Below the pieces are notes generated by a model. The model was not told the origin of the DNA. It searched no databases and was given only the letters and a program-made list of their open reading frames with translations. Source: Symbiodinium microadriaticum (taxonomy: Eukaryota; Sar; Dinophyceae; Suessiales; Symbiodiniaceae). Taken from it: a DNA stretch of 64,000 nt. Both the position numbers and the translations under genes were made by a program. Location: positions 1 through 64,000 of the forward strand of contig LSRX01001554.1 in assembly GCA_001939145.1 (NCBI GenBank). Reading direction: 5' to 3'. Below, piece after piece: positions 25,701 to 38,300 of this stretch (positions are counted from its first letter, which is position 1; each line of letters begins with the position of its first letter).

Positions 25701-26183
25701 TAAACATCGAAGGTGTTGAGGCTAGTTAAACATCGAAGGTGTTTGCTAGGAACACATATCGAAGATGTTTCCGGTAGTTTCGATGCACTATCTAGCTATT
25801 GGGGAGCACATGGCAGAACATGAGCACCTTTCTATGTCCGTCGCGATTGTGCTAAAGAGCCCCACTGCGAGAGGCGGGGCAAATTTGAAGTGCCCACGCT
25901 TGTGTACGTCTCTTTGCATATTTTCATCATCTCACAGGGATAAGGGTCAAAAGCATTAATGAAGGATCAACAAAAATTAAATAAAGATCAAAAAATTTTA
26001 ACCACCCAAACGAAAGGAAACAAGGAAGGAAGAAAGGAAGGAGGGACGGAGAAGAAAGGGCGCAAGGAAGGAAGCGAAGGAAGGAAGGAGACAACAAGGA
26101 AGGAAGGGCAACCATTAGTAGTATTACCACTACTACCAATACTATTACCATTACGACGACTGCTGGTAGTACTACTACCACTA

Positions 26184-26242
<59 letters not shown>

Positions 26243-26243
26243 G

Positions 26244-26294
<51 letters not shown>

Positions 26295-26348
26295 TTACTA
26301 CTACTACTGCAACTACTACTACACCACTACACTACTAGACTACTACTA

Positions 26349-26380
<32 letters not shown>

Positions 26381-29300
26381 TTACTACTGCTACTGCTACT
26401 GCTACTGCTACTGCTACTGCTGCTGCTACTACTACTACCACTACCACCTTAATTTATTTTTCGGTTTTTGTGGTTTATTTTTTTGATCCTTATTTATTTG
26501 TTTTATCCGTCAAACCATCTCACATTGTGACAAGACGCAATATTTTCATAAGGACGCTAGTAAAAGTAGACAGAATATCAGTTGATTTTGGTCCGCGCTG
26601 TGCAGCGGATACTTTATTGCTGAGCCGCGTTCTCGTTGCGAGAAAATGCTTGATATCTATTTTTTCAAACGCTCGTACTGAGTTGGTAGACATTCTTGTT
26701 GCCATAATCAAGTCAGTGATCCTGCTTTGTTTTTTTGTTTAGGTAAGTCTGTCAAGAATTAGTTAACGATCCCATAATCTCAAGAAGGTGTTTTCCTAGG
26801 AAAGTGGTGTAAAGACTGGGATAAGCATGCGTTCATGTAGTGCCATACACCTTAATAGGCAAGGAATGGCAAGGCTAACTCCAACTCAATGAGGGTGGGC
26901 TTGTGAAGACGCGTTGGAACGTGTTCACAGCCGGCGAAAGTGCGAGACTACTGCCAGGCTTATCTTCCTTCGGATTTGGTGGGAGCAACGCGCATGTGCT
27001 GTTGGCCAATCCCAAACATGCAAGTCGCAAGAAAGGCCGGCCTTGCGCTCCGTCTTTTGAGAGGATCTGCCAAGTGGTGAAACTGCAGCGCCTCTCGACA
27101 GGAGCTGGTACATCTGGGCGAGGCCATAGAGTACTCGTCCCAGAACCGCAGGCATTCCTCTAGATTCGGTGTCCGGAAGCAAGCTCATTGCGCGTTTCAA
27201 GCAGGTTGCAATGCTCTTCACGGGTCAGAGCAGATTGAGGCGGAAGCCAAGTCAAGTCAATCCTTGCTGCTGCCATAATTCCGTCCCGCTCTTTCCTGCC
27301 ACATTGGGTGGGCCTTGCAATGCCTGGAACTCGTCCACAGCATCTACTGCCCGGTGACATAATCGTTATGTTAATCACCATTACCACCAGTGACACCGTG
27401 GTGTCATGAACAGCAGTAGCAACATCCACGAACCCTTCTGCATCGCATCATCAATCAGTACAATAGACGCGACGTGCAACATCACAACCATGATGCACCA
27501 TCATCATTATCATCGAATCATCATCATTGCGTTTGTGGGGGTATTTGAGCACTGGACCTTCAAATATTTTCATGTGTGACCTATTGTTTAGCCATCTGGG
27601 ATGGGCGACACTTCCAGAATTCAGGGCATTGTTATTCCTCCCGAAAGCATTTGAAGACGGCTTTGCAAGGAACCCAGGTCAGTTGTTTCTTGCGATCGGG
27701 ACTTGCATTGGCGGCTCTCGCTTCACGGCCAAGTTTCCTTTCTGCTCGCCTTTTTATGTGTTCGGGCGGATGGATCTGGGTTGCTCTGTTGCCAGGCATT
27801 GGATGTATCTGGGTTGGCAAAGTGCGTCGTGCGAGGTATGCCAGCGCATACGAGATCCCATATACGCGTAGGATGCGTGAGGTTCAGTGGTGATCTTGCC
27901 GCTCTCGTGGCATGTAAAGTTTAAACTATTGATCGGATCTGCCCCTGTGGTCGAATAGGGTCGCAAGGCAAAACGAGCAAGTGTTATCACATATCGACAC
28001 CTCACTCGTCCACAAACGTGCAAGCAGCAGATTGCGATGCCTTGGATAGGCCAGGCTTGGGCAGAGAGCTCTATGCTGCCAATACAGCCTTCCGAGCGGC
28101 GCTGGATCGCTGTGCTCCAAGCCCAGAGCAGTGCCGTCCAAGACAGCTCTGCACACGCTGGTTTTGGGGTTGCCACAGCGAGGCGACACTGTGCTCAGAT
28201 CTGAATGAAGGGCTTCTGGACATCCTGTTCGGAGCCTCTCAGTTGAATCGGCGAGCAGCCCTAGGCCAACGCAGCACCTTCGCAATGCTCGAAGCTTGAA
28301 GTATACTAAAGGACACGACCTCTGCAGAGACTTGCAGTCACCTTAGCAGGAAAATGTCGCTGTGCAAAGCTGATTGATGATGGCTTCGGGGACGAAGGTC
28401 GAACCTCCTTCACGGCTACGTTTTGCATACAGTATGCGCTAGCCTGGGCCTGAGGATTGGCTGGCAGCAATGCCAGATGATACTGCATGACACTGCATGA
28501 CGCAGACACGCGAAGCTCATCTCCTGATTCAGAACCCAAGAGGTTGAAGCCTGGCGATCATGGGGCGTGCACCCGTACGCAGTTCTGGGACATAGTCAGG
28601 GACCGAATGCTCGGTTCGCTTGAATGTACGTGTCGGGTCGCATGCGGCCTTGAGCAGAGGTCCAATCAGAAGACCATGAGCCTCCCTAAATTTCTAAATC
28701 CCCGTGGAAGGACTAAAGCTGTTTCAAGCCAGTCCGTAAGCTCGTGGCCGAGGCTTGGGTGAATACGCGGCAGCAGTGGCCGCCGGCGTCAGCAGCTCAA
28801 GGATCGCTTTGTCCACTCCTGCCGTGGCTCTCGAAGGTTATCGACATTGGATTGATGATTTAGGGTCTTGTCGACCAGGACACCTTGTTTGTGTGTTGTG
28901 TATTCTGGCAGCTTTTTGTGGTGTCGTTCCTGCATGCATCCGCTTTCTTCGGAGCTGTACTTGTTCCTGCTTGTCCACTCGGCTACCACGTGACTTTCAC
29001 TGTTTGTGGTGCATGCTCGTCTGCAGCCGCGCTCCACCACTCAGGTTTTGTCCTTGGAAGATGGGCCGGCAGCTTACCACTGTACTATTTCGACATCAGC
29101 ATGTCAACCCAGGCTTGCAAGCCATGCTTGCCTCCAGTGAACGAAGCTAGGCTGCTAGCCGGTGTTGTCGCCCGAATTTGCCCTCAGGATTCGTGTCGTC
29201 ATGGCACGTGGGCGGCTGCTTGATGAAATGAAGCTTCCTCAGAGCCGCCCACTAGATCAGGAACGGGGCGTTGTTGCTGCATTGTAGCTGTTGGTAGCAA

Positions 29301-32300
29301 GGTGCGCCCCTGGCGAGGGCTCAATGGCCGCTGTCTTTGCACCAAGTCACGAGGCCGAGAGGGCCGGCTGAGTCTTTTCATTTCGCTGATGGCAGAAGCG
29401 TTGGCTCGAAGGTCAGGATTGCCATGGTCGGGTTCTCACTGCGAGTTCTGAGTACTGACGTCTGCCCATCCTTGCCGGAGCTCCGAGGAGAAGATTCAAA
29501 GTGCCCGCAGCCAGGGTTTGACAATCGCCGCAATCAACGGCCCAAATCAAACCGTCCGAGACTTCTCCTGACTGAACTCGATTGCTGCGCTGAGTTTCTC
29601 CGTGTTTCAGGTTGTCTCTGGCCGTGCCGGCCTCGTGGAGGCGAAAAGCGCTTCTAGCAGTCCGGATTGCGAGCATTGCGTGGCATGGCGTGGCAGGATT
29701 TGTGCAGTCTCTTTCCCAGCAGAAGCCGGCAGCTCCCATCGTGTCGGCCTTGGCTCCCCACAAGTGCCAAGCTGCACAGAGCTGCACCTTTCTGAGACCT
29801 CTTTGCGCAGTTCAGTGCTCAAGCGCAGATGTGATCGGTGCCCTTGAGATGCAGGAGTTTCTGGCAGGCAAGGTACTGCAGCAGCAGCTCAGTCGATTTC
29901 AAGCTGACAAGTTAGTGTTGGCATTCTCTAGGTCCAATATGGCGGCAGGCTCCCACTTCAGTGGGAGAGGTTGGAGGGTCAAGCAGCACTGGCACCACAA
30001 GTCGCCTCAAAAGAATTTCAGTTGCAGGCGCACCTCTCCCTGCCAGCGGGTGCAGTGCGATCATCACCGCGCCAGCCCCTCTGCATCGGAAGCTGATGGA
30101 AAACAGGTCTTTTCAGCAGCAGACAGCACAGCAGGAACCCTTCAACACCGAGCACAGCCCTCATCCTGGACATCTCTGTGTCAAGAGCCTTGGCGAAAAT
30201 GAATCTCTGCATGGCGCAGTCTCTTGCAGAACTTGCTGCCTTACAGCGTTCGGCAAGCTTGGAGGCGACACTGAGCTTTGCGGGTGTTGGGGCCATTCAA
30301 GCCATTCAGCGGCGCCGTATGTGGACGACACGGCGCGCCGACAAGGAGGAGCTTCGGGAGACTTGAGACTTGAGACAGGTAGACCGACACATACCCACAC
30401 ATTCCCTGCTTTTGCAGGAGTCTCAGGATGTGACCACAGATAGCTTGACCCTGGACACTCTCTCAGATGACTCCGTGCGGCAGCTGCTGGAGGCACGTGG
30501 TGGTCGGTCTAGTGAGGAACCAGAACTGGACCGCGCTTCAAAGAGGTCAACGAAGGCTTCGCTCTCTTCCACAACAAGTTAGACATAGATGACAGTGCGC
30601 TAACTTGCCCACCCAGCTGCGGGCAAGAAGGGGAGACATGATTGCAATCATGACAAATATCTAGTAACAGCGACAGCTCTCGGGTAACAGTGATATGACT
30701 CGACAGTTATTGTCGGGTAACTGATAAAGCTGGTCGACAGTTCTGACATGTTCTGACCATTCTGATGCGTTTAGGGGTTTAAGGTTCAGGGTGTCGGGAC
30801 ATGGTTGCATCTAGGCTTGTTTGGGATCCACGGTCTGGAGCTTTTATGGCCTACTGATGCCTTCGCCAAACTGCTGGGGCCTGTCTCAGAACGACGCGCC
30901 GAGTGGAACCCAGCCTTCTCTGGAACGTCACAGTTTGATCACATCGGCTTTGCTGGGAAAACTGGAGAACGGAAGGGGGGAGGCGGAGAATGAAGGGAAT
31001 CACCGTTTCGGCATGTTCACGGCCTGAAAGCACCAAAACAGTCCTTCCCTCCCGGGGCTGGGAGAATCACTGCATGAAATCGCCAAAACGGCGATTGCCG
31101 CTGATTTCAGACAAAACAGAAAGGCGGGCTCTGCGGAGAAGGGAGGGGAATCACCGTTTGGGCACATTCGCGGTCTGAAAACGCCACAACAGTGAGCCCG
31201 CTCCGGCTGGGCATCACAGACGGACAGGAGGAGAATGGAGGAGAATCATCGTTTGGGCAATGGTGGCGGGGCATCAAACAAAACGGAAAGACGGAGAATG
31301 GTAATCACCGTTTTGGCACATTCCCGACCTGAACACGCTAAAACAGTGATTCCCGCCCGGGGCAAAGACGGAAGGCGGAGAATGGAGGGGAATCACCGTT
31401 TGGGCGCGAGTGGCGCGGACTTAAGCAAAACTCACCGTTTTGGCAAGTTTATGGCTTGAAAACGTCAAAGCATTGGGACGAGGGAAACCGAAACGCACGG
31501 GAATTACCGTTTGGGCACAATCACAGCCTGAAGCCAAAATCAACGATTCCCGCTGAGCGGCGGGGATTCAAACAAAACAGAAGCGCGGAGAATGGAGGGA
31601 ATCCCTCCTGCTGCTGAAAGGAGTTGGCTATCATGGTTACCGACATGCGCTGTTATGGCACTGTTATGGTTACCGATTATACTGTTTTGCGCTTTTGTCG
31701 TGGTTACGCCCCCTGCCTCGCAAGAAGGGATTGGGGGGCGATACTGAGGGTGCTATAGGGAGGTGTCAGGAATATCCTGGAGGAGCTTAGCACTTCCCAG
31801 ACTCTGTAGAAGAGGGACTTGTTGATAAGGCGGTGTAGTTCATGTTGTTCTCCTCCCGATCTGTACTGTATCCAAGACTACCCACAGACCACGACCAACT
31901 TAAATTAAAGCCTTCGTTAGTGAACAAAAAAACGGGGTGTTCCAACGCCTCCTCATCCGTGCTACCCCCGAGATGCCGCAATCGTGCTTTTGAATCATAC
32001 TCTGCGGAGGCATGCGCAGCCATGGACCAACCGGCAGCACTCCCGCCTCTTGCACAGCAGGGCAGCAGAGTTCCATAAGATAAGCTTTTATTTGCTGCCT
32101 TCCTGTCTTCAGAACCCAGGTTCCTAGATCCACCGAGATACCGGGAATTCATTGTCAATGTGCCCGGCGACGCCGGGTTTGACCCGTTCTGTCTTGCGAA
32201 GGCCTCTGACTCAGCCATCGGCCTGCAGACGTCATCGCCTTCGTAGAGACAGCGACGCTCGATGTCGACACACTCAGGACTTGGCCACGTTTAAATGGAT

Positions 32301-35300
32301 GCAAGAAGCCGAGCTCAAGCATGCGCGAGTTGCCATGCTGGCCACTGTGCTGTGGCCGCTCTCGGAGCTCTGGGCTCTTAAGCTGCCCCTTCCTCTTTCA
32401 GGCACTCGACTTTCGGCTTAGGGGGACGTCCCCCGCGATTCGCCCTTTTGCTTTCAGGCGCAGCAGATGCTCCCATGGGCTTAGTCCTCGGCACCATCTC
32501 GCTGGCCGTGGCGATCATGGAGCTCTCCAAAGCGCCTGAGAGCCCTCCCGGCTTCTACGGCTTCGATCCCTTGAACTTGAAGGACCGATTCTCACGTGAT
32601 CAGACCAGTCATGGAAAGCACCGACATCAGCCTATTGAAATTTCCCAGCTTGTGGCTGCTAGCAACTACATGCGGTCCAAGGCTTAAGGCTTAGGATACG
32701 AAGGGAGTGGCTGAGCAAGGGAATGGGCGGTGCATTGGACTAGCATGTAGCCTCAGCCTCTGCTCCTTTGAATTGCCCGCGCCAGGATTTTGAGTTGCCG
32801 ATGGCTTGCTGGCTGCCGCAAGGTAGACGATGGACAGCAGAAGCAGAGCTGAAGAACGGACGGTTGGCAATGCTCGCTGCCGTCGCTTTTGGCTTCATTG
32901 AGGTGACTACGAAGGCTGGGTGCCCCTGCTCCGTCAGAATCGCGTCTGCTTCATGACCGCGAGCTCTGAGGTTCCAATCATCAGGCATTCGCCGTTCCAT
33001 TGCTGACACTGCTGCCACAACAGAGGCAATGCATGCAAGTTCGTGCCACGTTCCCAATTAGCCGGCACTCCACCTGAAGCCTCTCGGTTGCGAGAGGTTT
33101 CCGCGCGCCACGGAAATAAGTGGAAGACGCCTTTCCAATTAAATGTTCCTGCATAGCGCAACCGTGCAGGCTTTGAGCAGTCCTCACTACGAAAGACCTG
33201 CCCGGAGTTCCATCAGTCCAGTGCGCTGCTTCACACCTCGCACAACACAATTTCAGAAGCCTGTCGGACCTATGCAATGCCGAAGCAAGTGTTGCTTAAA
33301 GTGATGTTACTTCCAGCTGTGCCCCACTGGCCACTGGTCACGCTTGAACTGCTGCAGCTTACAAGCAGTAGTGTACTTGGTTGCACTGTGTTCCTCTGAC
33401 ACGTATCCTGCAACTGCAGTCTCGTCAGCCATTCGAGATCGGATCAGGTCTGTGAAAACTGCAACAGTCGAGCCACTCCGCTTTGCCACGCGTGGTTTTC
33501 CAACTGCCGGGCTTACGCAGCGCTGAGTTCCAAGAGCGATCAATTCAAATAAAACGATCGACTGCTGCATGCGCTGTGGAAAGAAACTGTGCATCTCGGG
33601 CAGAGCCGCGTTTAGAGAACGGTAAGAGTTTAAGTGTGTCAGCAGAACTCGCAGCGGGGCTTTGATGTTTGTGCTTTGAAGTTGTTGATTGAAAATGCAA
33701 ACTAAACGTGATTCAGTTCTGTGTCAGGCGCCCAAGTCATAAAGATGGTGAAGCGGGAGCTGACACATTCAAGATTGGAAGAGTGTGCAATCAAGCCAGG
33801 GACAACTCTCATCAACAACTGTCGGTTCGGAGATTCGCTGTCTGGAGCGGGCTTTGTCGGATGGCGATGGGGCAGTGCCGCGCAGGGTTGCAGGAATAGG
33901 CGAGCGGCCACACACTTTACTACAAATGCGGCAGGCCAGCGGCAGAATGAAAAGGGACGGGAGGTATCAGAAGTGCACGAAGGGAGTAGCTGCAACGACA
34001 AGAAACGTGCAAGAGACACAGAGAGAGAGAGAGAGAGAGAGAGCGTCATCGCACTTCAGAAAAAAGGGTGAAGCTGTAGCCCTGTCTTGCTCCCTCGTGA
34101 AGCAGACACAGAAGGTCTGTTCCCGACAAAACTATAGGCTCCTTGCGATGCACTCGGAGCTGTTGGCGGCCGTGTTGCCAGGATGCGCCTGTCGCAAGCA
34201 AGAGAAGCATGCTTCCGCAACAATTTGCTGCACCGCCAGGATTGGAAAAGGAACTCCAGGCGAGTGTCACCACTGAGATTTACGTGCACCCGCCACATCT
34301 TTTCAGAATTACAGCACTGTTGCGCGGTTGACAGACTTGCGCCTTCTCCAGCCCCGCAGAAGGCGTGATATTCGCACATGTCTTACTTTCGACTGATGCA
34401 AGTGTCCGAACTTGTTTCGCGAGCAGGGCTTGCGCATCATTGAACCAAGTTGCTGATCGAAGCTATGAACCAAGGTCTCATGCCTAAGTGGAGCACGGGA
34501 AACTCTTGAAGTGGCAACGCCAGCCTATTGGTTGAGTGCAGACCTCAACATCGACCTCATGCACATGTGCTCAGTATCAAGAAGTGCTGCGTTTGCTGCC
34601 AATGTCCGACTGTACAGTAACATTTTAGGCGTGACGGCTCAACTGAGCTTTTTGCCGACGCGAGACCAATTAAAGCAATGACAAACACAGAGCCAAAGCC
34701 CAGCACCACTGCCTAAGTTGCAATATCAGGCTGCGAATGCTGTGCACGATGCCTTCACTGCACATTCGGAAACACGGTCGCTGCAGCACTCCGGACTCCT
34801 CACGACCAACCTTTCACGCCTAGTATTCGGCATCTAGATGTATCTAGTCTACCTGTCCAGAATTTGCCATGAAGATGCATCCTAGTTGCAGGTAGCGGCA
34901 GTGGTAGCGGTTGTTTTCGAGAGCATACGGTTTACCGAGGGGGAGGGCAAATGTCCTCTTTCATGTCGGAACAATAACAAGGTCACGACACAGCGCGACC
35001 TGTGAAATTTGACCTTGCGGCCAAAGCCTCAGGCAGATCAAAGCATAGCCTTTAGGCACGCATGCTCCCTCCTTTTCAACCAGCATGATCTTCGGCTCAG
35101 ATGAGATCGCTTGCCGAATTGTCCTGCACTGTCTACCTGGAGATCGGTGCAACCCTAAGGGCTTGTGCAAGTCCGGCTGTGGCCTCTTCTCAAGCTACCC
35201 ATCTTGACCTGAGGTCCGCGGCCTTTGTGATCTCTGCCAAGTTTGTAAGATCTTTAGGATCTGTTCCAGGAGGGCTTCCGGTGGCGAGCAAAGAGCATCC

Positions 35301-38300
35301 TGTGTGGTGCTACGCAAGTTAGGCGAATGGTGATGGATGATACGGATGCAGGTGTGACCTCCATTCAACAAACGAGCCATGCTTCTTCAGTGAAAGAATC
35401 ACAACTTCAAAGTGGTGCGATGGAGCATGTCCCGACAAACCGTTGATGGTCGGTGTGGCAATAAAGCGCTTTGCCAGGTTGCTGCCGTTGGGGCAGAGCT
35501 GCATTGGCCAGGCAGTTTTGAAAGGGCCACGCAACAGCCGCAACAGCCGCTTCGCCGCTGCAAGAGCTGCTTTGCCCCAGTCCGCAGCGGCTTGGCTCCC
35601 AAGCCTGGAGACCTGCCCTCAGAGTCACGAAGGGTGAGATGTATGGGTTCAGCCGAGCACTGCAGGCCAGACCGATGCGAGACGGAGAGCATGCTGTCGG
35701 CATTGCGATCTTTGAAGGCCAGGGGTGGGGCAGAGCTGCCAAACAAAGCTGCCTGGCTAGCACAATTGCCATTCGGTTTCCTGTTGCTTGATTTGGAATT
35801 GCGTTGGTGCCATCAGTGCCTCTGTCTCACTAGGCCCGGCATCACCGTCCGATCTCACGGCAACTGTCTGAATCGTAGGATCAGCCAGCGACACGTGGTG
35901 CTGCCGATGCTCCTACCCCTGGATGATTCTGATAACTTTCTGAACAGCCGATTTGGAGGGAGAGTGACTCACGAGGCAAGGGTGGGCGAGAAACGGAGAG
36001 CAGAGGACGTGATTTCTGGAGGAGCCTTAGACGAGATGCACCTGGAAGGGGTTTCGGGGTGGTGGAAGCCATGAAAAGGGTGGCCATGTCTTCATTCAGT
36101 TGGGAAATGTTCGAGCATATGGCAGGGTGGCACAGAAGAAACTAAACATACCAAAGCCAGAAGAAGGGTTCGTCATGGATTCAGAAGCTCGATGTTTGCA
36201 GGGTCTGTTTCAAGAACTGTCATGCCCAGACTTTCAGCTTTCGAGAAGCTCTGCTCTTTGAAAGATTCATGATTTTCGCGGGGCCTCGCTCCCAAAGCTG
36301 CATCTCGCAATTTCCAAATGAGCTTCCTCGTTTCCGCGTTCGCTCGTGCGATCTTGCGAAGAGCTGCTGAAGCCGCAAAGACGACTGTTTGTTTCTGCGG
36401 TCACGCTCCCGTAGCTGTGACTGAAGACGGAGTTGCGTTTTCCCGGATGCTTGATGCTCCGGGCATCTATTGCCTGCAGCTGTTATTCAAGCTTGCAGGG
36501 AACGTTCTTCAAACCACCCGACCTGCAACTGCAGCGGGTACCGTGGGTGCCAACCTTAGGACACCACCAAAATGACCTGCTTGGAGCTGCTTGCACTTGT
36601 GGCCTAGGTGAGACCTTGCTTGCACCCACTGCTGGGCTCTGTTCAGATGGAGAATGGCTCGGAGGCGAGACTTTTTGTGGATGACACCCGCTCTCGCTGC
36701 GGGATGCCGTGCTGCAGTCCTAAATACACTCCAGTCAGGTATTCCGATCCCGAATAGCACTTTGGGACGACAAAGCCGCGACAGCTGCCCCGGTGATCCG
36801 CTTATTTCGCCAACATCGCGTGCCCGGGCAAGCCTGAGCTCATTTGTTGGTGTTTTCATGAGCCAGGTCCATTCCGCATACTGGGTGTGCACAAACTTGC
36901 TTCCAATGCGCCGTTTCCTGCAAAGCATGGTGATGTTGCGAGTTTTGCAGTAATGTCGTTGGACATTAGACATGTGTTGCATACTGTGCTGGGTTCCTTG
37001 ATCATGTGGCCCGTAGCTGCGGAGCTATGTAGTGGTTTGGCACATTCAGAAGGCTCGATTCCCGAAGCCAAACGACTCCTCAGAATCAACATATTCGTGT
37101 GTGGGTTTCGCTTACTGCGCACACGCACACACGAACACACATTTGCAGACCAGTCATCCTTACTTAGATGGATGCTGTTTGTGCTAGATTGTTACATCGC
37201 AGGTATGTTTGCACGGCTAACTGGATGGGTCTTCGTTGGCCCAGGCCATCCAGTTGCCCTTGAGACCCCCTGCTTCTGCTTCGAGAATCCAAAATCCTTT
37301 GGCACTCACACACACACACACCACCGGTATGTAATTACCAGTAACTTACAGAAACGAAGGCTGAATGTCAACTACGAAGCAGATCTGGGCGCACTCCCTT
37401 GCAGACGTGCAACAACAACAACAACAACCACAACTACAACAGTTTCTGTTGGACGCTGAGCGAGCGGGCTCTGCTCATAGCGGGGGCATCAGAAACTTCG
37501 AAACGTGCCGTAAGCCAGCGCCGCCCCTTGGTAGCTGACCTGCTGACATCCTCAGAGAAGGAAAAAGAGGAGCTTTTGCTAGAAAAGTCAAAAGAGTAGG
37601 GCCTAAGTTAAAGCATGTCACTGCACACTGTACACTGCAGTGGCAGCTCTTCAGCCTTTGCTTCAAGGAGGCAGGTCAGTTGCCCTTGCTATCAGTTCCC
37701 AAGTGCGGTGCCCTGGTTTTGGCACGGGCGGTGCCCGCGGCTCGTCATGTGACAGCTAGGCTCACAAGGTCTTTGTCATGTAACCTCCGTCACCCTCAGT
37801 GTGGGCCAGTGCGTCCAATGCTCACGAACTGGCAGCCGGTGGGTCGTACTCAGAAGAGCCCTCTCCCAGAGTTCCCGTCCAGTGGCGTCCCACACTAGGT
37901 AACTCCCCCGACTACCAGCGATGGGCCGTAATGGTTCGTCGTCAAGCACGGAAGCCGTCACTCCTAGCACTGCCTGACCCTGTCGGTGGCAGGACAGTCG
38001 CGAACACACTGGGAGGGCCGTAGCCGTAGCCCGACACCCATAGCATAGCAAGCGCGTCCGCTCAACGACTGTACCCAGATGTGACGTGGAGCCATACCAA
38101 GGAAAACACCGTATTGGGGCTGAAGACGTCGGCCTGCTCTTCCAAACCTGAGCCCGCAGTGTCCCAATTTGCGCCTTGCTGAAGACAAGTCGGGCCCGGC
38201 GGCTTGTCCCCTCAAAAGGGGATAGCCATCCCGGGCTCTCAAGGGCACCCCATAGCAAGAGAAGTCCCTATGGTGCTCATCGGAGCCAGCATTGGGAGGA

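Larger units (their letters stand above)
21761..26957. other. Last KS1 intron: AT-rich segment without recognised genes
   Basis: Roughly 22100-25280 is visibly more AT-rich than the rest and has no long ORF or PKS motif. It contains a 15-bp perfect inverted repeat (24147-24161 / 24207-24221), a doubled TTTAGGG telomere-like string near 24327-24341 and a poly-C/poly-A stretch at ~24567-24590. A GC-richer patch follows at 25300-25700. This 5.2 kb lies between the NPHID exon and the final KS exon. Confidence 0.6.

Noticed and set aside
26020..26486. Leucine-rich 175-codon ORF
   Set aside because: It is the translation of an ACT/CTA microsatellite.
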